From NCBI RefSeq assembly GCF_002001105.1, contig NZ_MUNP01000043.1, positions 124,001-188,000 of the forward strand: DNA of 64,000 nucleotides, in the 5' to 3' direction. The DNA is from Rhodanobacter sp. C06 (GTDB lineage Bacteria; Pseudomonadota; Gammaproteobacteria; Xanthomonadales; Rhodanobacteraceae). Below the pieces are notes generated by a model. The model saw only the letters and a program-made list of their open reading frames with translations, ran no database searches and was not told the origin of the DNA. The translations under genes were made by a program, and so were the position numbers. Below are positions 7,459 to 16,936 of the stretch, piece by piece (positions within the stretch are counted from its first letter, which is position 1; each line of letters opens with the position of its first letter).

Positions 7459-10095
7459 ATGAGCAAGTCCTTCTCCCGCCCGACCGTCAAGGTCGCTGCC
7501 CCCGCCCCGGCGCAGGTGCTTGCGGCACAGGAAGCGTTCCGCGACAACGACGCGTTGCTGGCCGCGCTCGAGACGTCCGTCCGTGGACTGGACGAGGAGC
7601 ACATCACCGAGCGCCTGCACCGCGACGGCGCCAACGAGGTCTCGCACGAGAAGCCGCCGCACTGGTCGCTGCAGCTGCTGCGCGCGTTCAAGAACCCCTT
7701 CATCATCGTGTTGCTGGTGCTGGCCGGCGTGCAACTGTTCGCCGACGACAGCGACCTTACCGGGCCGATCATCATCGCGGCGATGGTGGGCATCAGCGTG
7801 GTGCTGACCTTCACCCAGGAATACCGCTCCTCGCGCGCGGCCGAGGAGCTGAAGGCGATGGTGCGCAACACCGCCACGGTGACGCGGCAGGCCTCCGACG
7901 GCCACAGCGAGCAGATCGAGGTGCCGGTGGGCGAGCTGGTGGTGGGCGACATCGTGCATCTGGGCGCGGGCGACATGGTGCCCGCCGACCTGCGCCTGCT
8001 GTCAGCGAAGGATCTGTTCATCAGCCAGGCGATCCTCACCGGCGAGTCGCTGCCGGTGGAGAAGGTCGCACCCGCGCATGCGCACGGCGAGGGTGCGACC
8101 GGCAATCCGCTGGATCTGCCCACGGTCTGCTACATGGGCACGAATGTGATCTCCGGCACCGCCAGCGCAGTGGTGGTGGCCACCGGCACGCGCAGCTACC
8201 TCGGTTCGCTGGCGCACAGCATGACCGGCCAGCGCGTGCAGACCAGCTTCGACCGCGGCGTGAACTCGGTGAGCTGGCTCTTGATCCGCTTCATGGCGGT
8301 GATGGTGCCGGTGGTGCTGGGCATCCAGTGGTACAAGCAGGGCTTCTGGGAGGCCTTCCTGTTCGCACTGTCGGTGGCGGTGGGCCTCACGCCGGAGATG
8401 CTGCCGCTGATCGTCACCGCGAACCTCGCCAAGGGCGCGATCGCGATGTCGAAGCGCAAGGTGGTGGTGAAGCGGCTCAACGCGATCCAGAACTTCGGCG
8501 CGATGGACGTGCTGTGCACCGACAAGACCGGCACGCTGACGTTGGACAAGATCGTGCTGGAGCGCCACCTCGACCTCGACGGCGAGGAGTCCGACGAGGC
8601 GCTGGAATACGGCTACCTCAACAGCCGCTTCCAGACCGGACTGAAGAACCTGATGGACAAGGCGGTGCTGGAGCACCGCGACCTGGAGCCGACCGCGGCG
8701 CGCTACCGCGTGGTGGACGAGATCCCGTTCGACTTCCAGCGCCGGCGCATGTCGGTGGTGGTGGCCAACGGCGGCGCCGAGCACCTCTTGATCTGCAAGG
8801 GCGCGGTGGAGGAGATGCTGTCCACCTGTGCCTGGGCGCAGGTGGGCGGCACGGTCGAGCCCATGACCGACGAGCGCCGCCGCGAGATCAAGGCGATGAC
8901 GCACAAGCTCAACGAGGACGGCCTGCGCGTGTTGGTGGTGGCGATCCGTCGCGAACCGGCCGCCGAACGCGCCTGGAGCGTGGCCGACGAGAGCGGACTC
9001 ACCGCGGTGGGTTGCCTGGCCTTCCTCGATCCGCCCAAGGATTCGGCCGCCACCGCGATCGCCGCGTTGCACCAGCACGGCGTCGAGGTGAAGGTGATCA
9101 CCGGCGACAACGAGGCGGTGACGCGCAAGATCTGCCGCGAAGTAGGGCTGGACGTCAGCCATTCGGTGCAGGGCCGCGACATCGAGTCGCTGGACGAGAC
9201 CGCGCTGGACGAGCTGGTCAAGCGCACCACGGTGTTCGCCAAGATGTCGCCGTTGCAGAAGGCCAGCGTGGTGCGCTCGCTGCAGCGCCAGGGCCACACG
9301 GTGGGCTTCCTTGGCGACGGCATCAACGACGCGCCGGCGCTGCACGACGCCGACGTGGGCATCTCGGTGGACACCGCCACCGACATCGCCAAGGAGTCGG
9401 CCGACATCATCCTGCTGGAAAAGAACCTGATGGTGCTGGAGGAGGGCGTGCTGGAAGGGCGCATTACCTTCGGCAACATCATCAAGTACATCAAGATGAC
9501 CGCCAGCTCGAACTTCGGCAATGTGCTGAGCATGCTGATCGCGAGCGTGTTCCTGCCGTTCGTGCCGCTGCTGCCGTTGCAGATCCTGGTGCTGAACCTG
9601 CTGTACGACATCTCGCAGCTGTCGATTCCGTTCGACCGCATGGACGAGGAGTACCTGCGCCTGCCGCGCAAGTGGGACGCCAGCGACATCGGCCGCTTCA
9701 TGCTGTGGGTGGGGCCGTCGAGCTCGGTGTTCGACATCACCACTTTTCTGCTGCTGTGGTTCGTGTTCGGCGCGAACGGGCCGGCGCACCAGTCGATGTT
9801 CCAGTCCGGCTGGTTCATCGAGAGCCTGCTCACACAAACGCTGGTGGTGCACATGATCCGCACGCGGCGCATCCCGTTCCTGCAGAGCAGCGCGGCTGCG
9901 CCGGTGCTGGGCCTGACCACCGCGATCATCATCATCGGCATGCTGATCCCGTACACCGTGTTGGGCCACAAGCTCGGCATGCTGGAGATGCCGCCGGTGT
10001 ACTACGCGTGGCTGGCGGCCACCGTGGTGGCCTACTGCGCGCTGACCCAACTGGTGAAGGTGTTCTACATCCGTGGCTACGGGCGCTGGCTGTAG
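7459..10095 (+). CDS. mgtA: Magnesium-importing P-type ATPase (P-IIIB, MgtA/MgtB)
   Basis: This 878-aa pump imports Mg2+ across the inner membrane using ATP. P-type hallmarks are in order: TGES at 194-197 (actuator domain), PEMLPLIV in helix 4, the phosphorylated Asp355 in DKTGTLT, KGAVEEML and the ITGDNE region of the nucleotide domain, then GDGINDAPAL. The C-terminal helices match MgtA, including LNLLYDISQLSIPFD. The N-terminal KPPHWSLQLLRAFKNPF is also typical. The length is that of the family. It follows a long structured leader with a small ORF, which suggests Mg2+-linked post-transcriptional control. nptA-like transport follows after 87 bp. Confidence 0.96.
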   Translation: MSKSFSRPTVKVAAPAPAQVLAAQEAFRDNDALLAALETSVRGLDEEHITERLHRDGANEVSHEKPPHWSLQLLRAFKNPFIIVLLVLAGVQLFADDSDLTGPIIIAAMVGISVVLTFTQEYRSSRAAEELKAMVRNTATVTRQASDGHSEQIEVPVGELVVGDIVHLGAGDMVPADLRLLSAKDLFISQAILTGESLPVEKVAPAHAHGEGATGNPLDLPTVCYMGTNVISGTASAVVVATGTRSYLGSLAHSMTGQRVQTSFDRGVNSVSWLLIRFMAVMVPVVLGIQWYKQGFWEAFLFALSVAVGLTPEMLPLIVTANLAKGAIAMSKRKVVVKRLNAIQNFGAMDVLCTDKTGTLTLDKIVLERHLDLDGEESDEALEYGYLNSRFQTGLKNLMDKAVLEHRDLEPTAARYRVVDEIPFDFQRRRMSVVVANGGAEHLLICKGAVEEMLSTCAWAQVGGTVEPMTDERRREIKAMTHKLNEDGLRVLVVAIRREPAAERAWSVADESGLTAVGCLAFLDPPKDSAATAIAALHQHGVEVKVITGDNEAVTRKICREVGLDVSHSVQGRDIESLDETALDELVKRTTVFAKMSPLQKASVVRSLQRQGHTVGFLGDGINDAPALHDADVGISVDTATDIAKESADIILLEKNLMVLEEGVLEGRITFGNIIKYIKMTASSNFGNVLSMLIASVFLPFVPLLPLQILVLNLLYDISQLSIPFDRMDEEYLRLPRKWDASDIGRFMLWVGPSSSVFDITTFLLLWFVFGANGPAHQSMFQSGWFIESLLTQTLVVHMIRTRRIPFLQSSAAAPVLGLTTAIIIIGMLIPYTVLGHKLGMLEMPPVYYAWLAATVVAYCALTQLVKVFYIRGYGRWL

Positions 10096-10108
10096 CTTTG
10101 GCTTGACT

Positions 10109-10131
10109 CCCTCTCCCATCCGGGGAGAGGG
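10109..10131. repeat. CCCTCTCCC-type palindrome between mgtA and the Na/Pi cotransporter
   Basis: CCCTCTCCC pairs with GGGAGAGGG around a 5-base loop, within a sequence continuing as GTGCAGCGAGGGGC. Similar CTCTCCC palindromes are dispersed intergenic elements in xanthomonads. A related palindrome in this window is at 21090-21117. It may also act as a weak terminator for mgtA. Confidence 0.55.
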
Positions 10132-10182
10132 GTGCAGCGAGGGGCGGCCCTGCCGCATGCCTGATCCAGCCCGGAGCACATC

Positions 10183-11850
10183 ATGAATGGAACCCTGGTC
10201 CTGCTGGATATCGCAGGCTACGTGGCGCTGTTGCTGTGGGGCACCCACATGGTCACCAGCGGCGTGCTGCGCGGCTATGGCAGCGCGCTGCGCCGCTGGC
10301 TGGGTCGCTACCTCAGCCATCGTGCCGCCGCGTTCTGTTTCGGCCTGGGCATGACCGCGCTGCTGCAGAGCAGTACCGCCACCGGCATGATGGCCACTTC
10401 GTTCGCGGCAAACGGCTTCCTCGGCCTGGTACCGGGGCTGGTGGTGATGCTGGGCGCGAACGTGGGCAGCACGCTGGTGGTGCAGCTGCTGTCGTTCGAC
10501 ATCGCGCTGGTGGCGCCGGCGCTGGTGCTGCTGGGCTTCGTGGTGTACCGGCGCAGCGACGACGCGCGCTTCGAGAACCTGGGCCGCTGCGCGATCGGCC
10601 TGGGCCTGATGCTGCTGGCGCTGCACATGCTGGTGGTGTCGATGGGGCCGGTGGAAGGCACTGCCCTGCTGCGCACGGCGCTGCACAGCCTCGCCGGCGA
10701 GCCGGTGCTGGCCCTGCTGGTGGCGGCGCTGCTCACCTGGGCCTGCCATTCCAGCGTGGCGGTGGTCCTGTTGATCGCCTCGCTCGCCACCGCCCACGTG
10801 GTCGATGCGCAGGGCGCGCTGGCGCTGGTGCTGGGCGCGAACCTCGGTGGCACGCTGCCGGCGCTGTTCGACGCCAAAACCCCGGTGGCGCGCCGGCTGC
10901 CGCTGGGGAACCTGCTGGTGCGCGGCTTCGGCTGCCTGGTCTGTCTGCCCCTGCTGCGCCCGCTGGCCGCGCTGCTGGCGCATCTGGGCGACTCGCCGGC
11001 GCGCATGGCGGTGAATTTCCACACCGGCTTCAATCTCGCGCTGGCGCTGCTGTTCATTCTGCCGGTGCAGAAGCTGGCGCGGCTCCTGGTGCGGCTGCTG
11101 CCCGAGCCGCCGCAGCCGGCCGACGCCGGCGTGCCGCAATACCTGGACGCGGGCGCGCTGGACGCCGCCAACGTGGCGCTGGCGAACGCCGCGCGCGAAT
11201 CCATGCGCATGGCCGACATGGTCGAGAACATGCTGAAAGGCCTGGTCGAGGTGTTCGGCAAGGACGACCGCGTGCGCGCCGCCGCGATCGGCCGGATGGA
11301 CGCGATCCTCGACCGGCTCGGCGTGGCGATCCGCGAATACCTCGCCGAGTTGGGCAACGAGGCGCTGAACGCCGAGGATGGCGAGCGCAGCCAGGAGATC
11401 CTCGGCTTCGTGATCAACGTCGAGCACGTCGGCGACATCACCGCGAACAACCTGATGGAGTTCGCCGCGAAGAAGGCCGCGCGTGGCCAGGATTTCAGCG
11501 CCGACGACATCCAGGACCTGGCGCGCATGCACGCGCAGGTGATGGAAAGCCTGCAGCTGGCCTGGGCGGTGTTCCTGCGCAGCGACCGGCGCGCGGCGCA
11601 GCAGCTGGTGGCGCGCAAGGAAGTGCTGTGGCGGCTGGAAAACGAGATCTCCGAACGGCACATCCGCGCGTTGCGCGAGCGCCGCGACGACGGCGGCGCG
11701 GGCGATGTCTACTTGCGCATCCTGCGCGACCTGAAGCGCATCCACTCGCACCTGGCTGCGCTGGCCTATCCGGTGCTGGAGCGTGCCGGCCTGCTGCAGG
11801 ACCGGCTGCGTGCGCCTGCGCAGACCGGCGCAGGCGATGGGACGGGCTGA
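10183..11850 (+). CDS. Na/Pi cotransporter family protein with PhoU-like C-terminus
   Basis: This 555-aa protein belongs to the Na+/phosphate cotransporter II (YjbB/NptA-like) family. The N-terminal half (about 1-300) has eight or more helices with two repeats carrying the QSS motif: LLQSSTATGMM near 65 and the related CHSSVAVVLL near 190, each followed by a GANxGxT motif (LGANVGST, LGANLGGT). The C-terminal part (about 325-540) is helical and PhoU-like, with ENMLKGLVEVF and an EHVGDI motif. It probably moves phosphate, but the direction is not shown by sequence. The start is ATG at 10183. A perfect palindrome follows the stop. Confidence 0.9.
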   Translation: MNGTLVLLDIAGYVALLLWGTHMVTSGVLRGYGSALRRWLGRYLSHRAAAFCFGLGMTALLQSSTATGMMATSFAANGFLGLVPGLVVMLGANVGSTLVVQLLSFDIALVAPALVLLGFVVYRRSDDARFENLGRCAIGLGLMLLALHMLVVSMGPVEGTALLRTALHSLAGEPVLALLVAALLTWACHSSVAVVLLIASLATAHVVDAQGALALVLGANLGGTLPALFDAKTPVARRLPLGNLLVRGFGCLVCLPLLRPLAALLAHLGDSPARMAVNFHTGFNLALALLFILPVQKLARLLVRLLPEPPQPADAGVPQYLDAGALDAANVALANAARESMRMADMVENMLKGLVEVFGKDDRVRAAAIGRMDAILDRLGVAIREYLAELGNEALNAEDGERSQEILGFVINVEHVGDITANNLMEFAAKKAARGQDFSADDIQDLARMHAQVMESLQLAWAVFLRSDRRAAQQLVARKEVLWRLENEISERHIRALRERRDDGGAGDVYLRILRDLKRIHSHLAALAYPVLERAGLLQDRLRAPAQTGAGDGTG

Positions 11851-11865
11851 GCGCTCGGAGCTTGT

Positions 11866-11894
11866 GAAAAATTCCACGTCGTGCGGAATTTTTC
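11866..11894. terminator. Bidirectional-type hairpin after the Na/Pi cotransporter gene
   Basis: GAAAAATTCC pairs perfectly with GGAATTTTTC across a 9-base loop. Read on the plus strand, the second arm ends in a T run, as in an intrinsic terminator. It starts 16 bases after the stop at 11850. The rest of the gap to 12078 holds a second palindrome (CCGGCCA/TGGCCGG, 12033-12050) and no gene. Confidence 0.65.
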
Positions 11895-12078
11895 ATCGGC
11901 GCGTCCGGCGCGTGTGTGCACGCCATTCATGGCATGCCCCTTTGGGCCAGCCTTCGGCTGTCCAAATCCGCTCCTGGCAGATTTGTCCGTACGCGCCTCC
12001 GCGAATCAGTCACTTGCACGACTGCTCCGCGACCGGCCATCCGTGGCCGGCCCGAGAGTTTGAAAAATCCGCAAACCC

Positions 12079-12993
12079 TCAGCCCGCGGGACGCACGTCC
12101 AGCGTCATCGCATGGAAGTCCATCGTCACCACGCTGTGCGCGAAGATCGGGTTTCCCACGGTGGCCTCGAACAGGCCGTCGGGCTGGTGCACCGGGTTCT
12201 TGCCGTGCCCCGCGAAGTAGATCGTGGGGTCGGCGCCCAGCAGGCGATGGCCATCGAAGCCCAGGCTGCGGGCCGTCGAGGCCAGCATCTCGACGCCGTT
12301 GTCGGTGAAGTCGAACAGCTTGGGCGTGCCTTGCTTGTGCAGGCCCAGTTTGGCCAGCGCGGTGTCGTAGACCACCATCGTGCCGGTATACATGGTGTCG
12401 ATCTGTGCGTGGACCGGGTGGCCGTCCACGTCGAACGGCCCGCCCACCACGATGGGTGGGCCGTAGTGCCCGAAGTGGATCAGCTGCAGCGTGCCGGGAG
12501 CGTGCGCGGCCGGGGCGCCGGCGGCGACGGGCGCGGAAATCCGCAGCAGATGATGCGGGTAGTCGATCTGCAGGACGCGGTCCTTCAGCGCGGTATAGGC
12601 CAGCGTGCCGTCGGCGGGCAGGCGGGCGGGGCCGAAGCTCGCGGGGCCGACCACGGCGAAATGGACCGGGAGCTGTGTCGTGCCCAGCGTGAGCACGTGT
12701 CGTCCGCCGTCCTCGAAGCCGGGAACGGGTTTGCCGTGGGTCAATACCGGCTTGGGCTGCCACCTCATGGTCTTGGCGGCGCTGGCCAGCATCTGCGAGT
12801 CGACATCGCCGGTGTCCAGTGCCAGCGTGCGTGGCGGTCCGCCGTCGATGCCGGCCTGGAAGCAGATCAGGCCGGCGCAATCGTGGAACGGCACCGTCGC
12901 GGCGAACCTTGGCGCGCTGTCCGCGGCGCGGACTGGCGTGATCGGCAGCAGGGCGGCAAGTGCGGCGAGGGCAAGCAGAATCTTTCCGGACAC
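12079..12993 (-). CDS. Exported retropepsin-like protein with a degenerate second site
   Basis: The start is GTG at 12993 with AGGAG eight bases upstream; a longer frame continues upstream but reads through the DedA gene antisense. The 304-aa product has a signal peptide (about 4-24, ending VRA-A). The first protease-like motif is ALDTGDVDS (DTG at 60-62). A second motif appears as QIDTMYTGTM, where the Gly after Asp-Thr is missing, so activity is uncertain. Many beta strands and Gly/Pro turns fit a retropepsin fold. This is the second such secreted protein in the window (the other is at 659). It is preceded on the same strand by a dedA gene 116 bp away. Confidence 0.7.
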   Translation of the reverse strand: MSGKILLALAALAALLPITPVRAADSAPRFAATVPFHDCAGLICFQAGIDGGPPRTLALDTGDVDSQMLASAAKTMRWQPKPVLTHGKPVPGFEDGGRHVLTLGTTQLPVHFAVVGPASFGPARLPADGTLAYTALKDRVLQIDYPHHLLRISAPVAAGAPAAHAPGTLQLIHFGHYGPPIVVGGPFDVDGHPVHAQIDTMYTGTMVVYDTALAKLGLHKQGTPKLFDFTDNGVEMLASTARSLGFDGHRLLGADPTIYFAGHGKNPVHQPDGLFEATVGNPIFAHSVVTMDFHAMTLDVRPAG

Positions 12994-13109
12994 GGTCAGT
13001 ACTCCTGCATGGGGAGTCGACAGTTCATGGCGCCGGCGGCACCGGCACCAGTGCGGGAAGTCACCGGGCCATGCGCCGCTGCCGGCATCCGGCACGGCCA
13101 GCCGGGAGT

Positions 13110-13730
13110 TCAGTCGTCGCTGCCGATGCACCGGCGGCGATGGCGCCACCACAGCCAGGCCACGCACAGCAGCGCCAGCGCCAGCAGGAACCACATGCTG
13201 TTCTGTCCGCGCTGCATCCACTTCATCAGCCAGACGTGGTTGTCGGCGCCGAAATAGCCCAGGTACACCCACACCGGCACGCTGACCAGCGCGGCGATGC
13301 CGTCGATCAGCAGGAAGCGCAGCAGCGACACCTGGCGCGTGGTGCCGGCGGTGAGGTAGATGGTGGTGCGCATGCCGGGCAGGAAGCGGGCAGCGAACAG
13401 CACGCGGTTGCCATAGCGCGCGAACTTGTGCTGCACCACCTGGTAGCGCTCCGGCGTGAGCACGCGGGCGACCCAACGCCACTTGAGCATGCGCGCACCG
13501 TAATGATGGCCGAGCATGAACACGGTGGCGTCGCCCAGCAGCACGCCGACCATGCACAGCGCGAACATCGCGTGCACGTTGGCGTAGCCCAGGCCGGCGA
13601 TCACGCCGCCGGCGACCAAGGTGACGTCTTCCGGCAACGGCAGGCCGAGGCCGCAGATCGTCAGCGCGATCCACACCGCGACGTAGCCGTTCTCGGCGAA
13701 GATCGTGATCAGTCGTTCAAGCAGATCCAT
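13110..13730 (-). CDS. DedA family membrane protein (VTT/SNARE-associated domain)
   Basis: DedA proteins are inner-membrane proteins thought to flip or recycle lipid carriers and to support envelope integrity. The 206-aa product starts at 13730 (MDLLERLITIFAENGY) after an AGGGA-like ribosome site. It has the family motifs: GLPLPEDVTLVAGGVIAGLGY with its acidic residue in an N-terminal re-entrant region, the GARMLKWRWVAR stretch, and FAARFLPGMRTTIYLTAGTT with the conserved R..PG.R. Four to five hydrophobic helices are present and the C-terminus is basic. It lies 63 bp after dnaG on the same strand, in the place where rpoD is found in many genomes. Confidence 0.93.
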   Translation of the reverse strand: MDLLERLITIFAENGYVAVWIALTICGLGLPLPEDVTLVAGGVIAGLGYANVHAMFALCMVGVLLGDATVFMLGHHYGARMLKWRWVARVLTPERYQVVQHKFARYGNRVLFAARFLPGMRTTIYLTAGTTRQVSLLRFLLIDGIAALVSVPVWVYLGYFGADNHVWLMKWMQRGQNSMWFLLALALLCVAWLWWRHRRRCIGSDD

Positions 13731-13792
13731 CGGCGTCCCTGCGGCGCATGTGCGCGGATGATCCCACATTCGACGGAGCGGACGGCATCCGC

Positions 13793-15577
13793 TCAGTCCG
13801 GCGCGTCGACGGGCCGCACGCGCGCGGCCAGCAGTTCGCGCAGTTCGGCTTTCTCGGCGTCGGCCAGCGGGCCGCTGCGCATCTTCGCGTGCAGCGTCTC
13901 GCGGCGCAGCGCCACGGCCTGCTCGTCCATGCGTCGCAGGGCGTCCATGAACTCGATGCGTTGCGCCTCCGGCTCGCCTACCACGGCGGCGGCCATCAGC
14001 TTCTGCAGCGAAGGGTATTCCGGGCGTTCGGCGAAGTGTTCCACCAGCGTCGCCGGATTGATGCCGGGGCGGCTGCGCACCAGGTCCAGCAGTTCCGCAA
14101 GCAGGCCCACGCCGGGCTTGTCCAGGTTGAGGAAGCGGTAGGGTTTCTCCACTTGGTCGGCCACGCCGGGCTGGGCCAGCAGCAGGGCGATCGCACTGCG
14201 TACCAGCGAGCGCTGGGCCGTCGTCGGTCGCTGCACCGCGCGACGTGCGGCGGGGTCGGCTTGCAGGCGGGCGCTGGCGCCGCTGCGCTTTTCCAACTCC
14301 TGCGCCATCAGGTCGCGGAACGCACCGTCGGGCAGGCGGGCGATCAGCGGGCGTGCGCGCTCGGCGAGGCGGGCACGGCCATCGAGGCTGGCCATGTCCA
14401 CGTCGCGCGCCAGTTCATCGAAGAAATAGTCGGACAGCGGCGTGGCGTTTTTCAGGCGCTGCTCGAAGCCGGCCTTGCCTTCCTTGCGGACCAGCGTGTC
14501 CGGGTCCTCGCCGTCGGGCAGGAACAGGAAATACGCCTGGCGACCGTCGCGCAGCCGCGGCAGTGCGGCATCCAGCGCCTTCCACGCGGCGGCGCGGCCG
14601 GCGCGGTCGCCGTCGAAGCAGAACACCACGTCGGGCGCGGCGCGGAACAGCAGTTCGGTGTGCTCGGGCGTGGTGGCGGTGCCCAGCGTGGCCACCGCGA
14701 TCGGCAGGCCGGCCTGGTGCAGCGCGATCACGTCCATGTAGCCCTCCACCACCACGATGCGTTGCAGGTTCGCGTTCGCCTGCTTCACCTGCCACAGCGC
14801 GAACAGCTCGCGGCCCTTGTGGAACAGCGGGGTCTCGGGGGAGTTGAGGTATTTGGGGCCGTCACTTTTGCGCGCGTCCTGCGCGGGATCGAGAGCCGGC
14901 AATCCCTCGCCGGACTTTTGAATAATCCTTCCGCCGAACGCGATCACCCGCCCGCGACGGTCGAGGATGGGGAACATCAGCCGTTCGCGGAAGCGGTCGT
15001 ACTTGCTGCCGCGCTCGCCGGTGGAAACCATGCCGGCTTCGCCGAGCAGCTCCATTCGCCGCGGCGTGTTGCCCAGCGCCTTGGTGACGCCGTCGTAGCC
15101 GGCCGGCGCCCAGCCGAGGCGGAAGCGCGCGATGGTGTCGGCGTCGAGCCCCCGCTTCTTGCAATACGCCTGCGCCTCGGCGTTCTTCGGCAACTGCTCC
15201 TGGTACCAGCTGGCGCTGGCGTCGAGCAGGGCGTAGAGGTCGGTCTTGTCCTCGCGCGGGCGCTCGTCGCGGGCGCCCTCGCGCGGCACGGTGAGGCCCA
15301 CCGACTGCGCCAGTTCCTCCACCGCGTCGGGAAACTCCAGCCGCTCGTAATCCATCAGGAACTTGATCGCGCTGCCGTGCGCGCCGCAGCCGAAGCAGTG
15401 GAAGAACTGCTTGGCGGGGCTGACGTAGAACGAAGGTGTGCGTTCGTCGTGGAACGGGCAGCACGCAGTCCACTCGCGCCCGGCCTTCTTCAGCGGCACG
15501 CGCCGCTCGATCACGTCGACGATGTCGACGCGGGCAAGCAGTTCGTCGATGAAGCTGTCGGGAATCAGGCCGCGCAT
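13793..15577 (-). CDS. dnaG: DNA primase
   Basis: DnaG makes the RNA primers for DNA replication. The 594-aa product has the CHC2 zinc finger with ligands at Cys40, His43, Cys61 and Cys64, the same numbering as in E. coli. The TOPRIM centre has Glu278 (VVVEGYMDV) and the DGD motif at 322-324. The C-terminal helicase-binding region runs from about 430. A stretch of roughly 17 extra residues lies at about 221-238, just before PKYLNSPET, compared with the usual short loop. The gene is part of an rpsU-yqeY-dnaG set on the minus strand, but here yqeY is 1.8 kb away and rpoD does not follow. Confidence 0.96.
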   Translation of the reverse strand: MRGLIPDSFIDELLARVDIVDVIERRVPLKKAGREWTACCPFHDERTPSFYVSPAKQFFHCFGCGAHGSAIKFLMDYERLEFPDAVEELAQSVGLTVPREGARDERPREDKTDLYALLDASASWYQEQLPKNAEAQAYCKKRGLDADTIARFRLGWAPAGYDGVTKALGNTPRRMELLGEAGMVSTGERGSKYDRFRERLMFPILDRRGRVIAFGGRIIQKSGEGLPALDPAQDARKSDGPKYLNSPETPLFHKGRELFALWQVKQANANLQRIVVVEGYMDVIALHQAGLPIAVATLGTATTPEHTELLFRAAPDVVFCFDGDRAGRAAAWKALDAALPRLRDGRQAYFLFLPDGEDPDTLVRKEGKAGFEQRLKNATPLSDYFFDELARDVDMASLDGRARLAERARPLIARLPDGAFRDLMAQELEKRSGASARLQADPAARRAVQRPTTAQRSLVRSAIALLLAQPGVADQVEKPYRFLNLDKPGVGLLAELLDLVRSRPGINPATLVEHFAERPEYPSLQKLMAAAVVGEPEAQRIEFMDALRRMDEQAVALRRETLHAKMRSGPLADAEKAELRELLAARVRPVDAPD

Positions 15578-15720
15578 GGTTCCCGTAGTTTAGAGGGTCG
15601 ATCCTTCCCGGGGGCGAATCGGCCAGCAGGGGTGGCAGGCCGGCCAATCCGCCGGCCGAAGGCCGGTGGCGGCCGAGCCGCTGGTTAGCATGCAATGGGG
15701 TTACGGCGGAGGTGACAACG

Positions 15721-16356
15721 ATGACGGATGGTTCGGCAATGTGTTTTCGCGCGGCCACGGCGCAGGACGCGGCGGCCGCGGTGCCGTTGATCCACAGCTC
15801 CGGCCCCGCCGCGTTCGACTACGTGTTCGCGCTGCCGGGGCGCGGCGGCGCCCAGGCCTTCCTGCAGCGCGCCTTCGTCGATGGTGCCGGCGAGTTCGGT
15901 TGGCGCAACCACGTGGTGGGCGAGCTGGAGGGCGTGGTGGTGGCGGTGGGCGCAGGATTCGGCGGCGAGACGGCGCTCAAATTCACGCTGGCGACGGCGC
16001 GGCAGATCCTCGCGCATTATGGTCTGCGCCACGCGGCGGGGGTGATCGCGCGCGGGCTACGCGTGGAGCGGGTGATCCCGCCGCCTGCGCGCGGCATGCA
16101 CTACCTCGCCCACCTTGGCGTATCGCCGGTCCTGCGTGGGCAGGGCATCGGGCAAGCACTGATCGAGGAACTGATCCAGCGCGGCATGCAGGCGGGTCGT
16201 CGACGCATGGTGCTGGACGTGGCCGCGAGCAATCCGCGGGCGCAGGCGCTGTACGAGCGGCTGGGCTTTGCGGTGACGGGCGAGCGACGCTCCGCACTGG
16301 CCAATGCGCAGGGCGCGGTGCCGGATCACCGGCGGATGGAGCGGATGCCTGCTTGA
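15721..16356 (+). CDS. GNAT family N-acetyltransferase
   Basis: The start at 15721 is chosen because GGAGG lies eight bases upstream; an in-frame GTG at 15712 is also possible. The 211-aa product (from 15721) has the acetyl-CoA binding motif A: YLAHLGVSPVLRGQGIGQALIEELI (split by position: core RGQGIG), then a hydrophobic strand MVLDVAASNPRAQALYERLGF typical of GNAT motif B. The substrate cannot be told. It is inserted on the opposite strand between dnaG and yqeY, in a block of small accessory genes. Confidence 0.85.
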   Translation: MTDGSAMCFRAATAQDAAAAVPLIHSSGPAAFDYVFALPGRGGAQAFLQRAFVDGAGEFGWRNHVVGELEGVVVAVGAGFGGETALKFTLATARQILAHYGLRHAAGVIARGLRVERVIPPPARGMHYLAHLGVSPVLRGQGIGQALIEELIQRGMQAGRRRMVLDVAASNPRAQALYERLGFAVTGERRSALANAQGAVPDHRRMERMPA

Positions 16357-16596
16357 GGCTTGTCCCTTCTGCCTGCCGGACGAGGGCAGGACTGGCGAAG
16401 GCCGCTCGCCGGTCCGCGCTTTGCTCGGGGATGTCACGAGCACCCGCCGCGCACCCCGGTCTTCCCCGCCCCTCGAAGCCGATGCCATCCATGGCATCTC
16501 CCCGCGTCTTTCCGGAAGAGGGAAAGGGTGAATGCACCGGGCGGGTTCAAACTGCCGGCGTCGCGGCGAATGTGGCGCCGGCGATGTCTCCGGGCG

Positions 16597-16767
16597 TCAC
16601 AGGATATGGAACACCCCGATCACGGCCAGCACGGCGACCAGGAACAGGATCAGGAAGACCGCGAACAGGAACCGGGCGATGGTGCCGGTCACGCCGGCAA
16701 TGCCGCGGAAACCGAGCAGGCCGGTGACCAGCGAGATGATGGCGAAGATGATGGCCCACTTGAGCAT
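16597..16767 (-). CDS. Small DUF1328 (YtjA-like) membrane protein
   Basis: A 56-codon ORF on the minus strand starts with ATG at 16767, with AGGAG eight bases upstream. The product begins [20 protein letters not shown] and ends VIGVFHIL. It has two hydrophobic helices joined by [13 protein letters not shown], the pattern of the DUF1328/YtjA family of small stress-associated inner-membrane proteins. The 240 bp between it and the acetyltransferase gene hold only short palindromes (GATGCCA/TGGCATC at about 16480-16500). Confidence 0.88.
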   Translation of the reverse strand: MLKWAIIFAIISLVTGLLGFRGIAGVTGTIARFLFAVFLILFLVAVLAVIGVFHIL

Positions 16768-16936
16768 GCGCTACTCCTGCGGCTGACGATCCGCCGCGTG
16801 CAAGGGGAAGTGGCCGCGGGCGGGGATGTGCGCGGCTCTTTGGTTGTAGCGGTGCGTTCGTGAACGCGATGCATCCGGCTTGCGCGTGGCCACCGCCCCC
16901 GGCAAGCTGCGGCGGCGATCGATTCGAGGGGCGGCG

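Noticed and set aside
7229-7462. A 77-codon plus-strand frame overlapping the leader ORF and mgtA start
   Set aside because: It runs through the attenuator hairpin, lacks a ribosome site and reads as Arg/Ser/Ala low complexity.
8002-11877. A 1291-codon open frame on the minus strand across mgtA and the Na/Pi cotransporter gene
   Set aside because: Its translation is His/Gln/Arg-rich low complexity without domains, the usual antisense shadow of high-GC codon bias. The plus-strand products have full family motifs.
13748-15688. A 646-codon plus-strand frame opposite dnaG
   Set aside because: dnaG is beyond doubt and the antisense product shows no recognisable fold; shadow of GC-rich coding.
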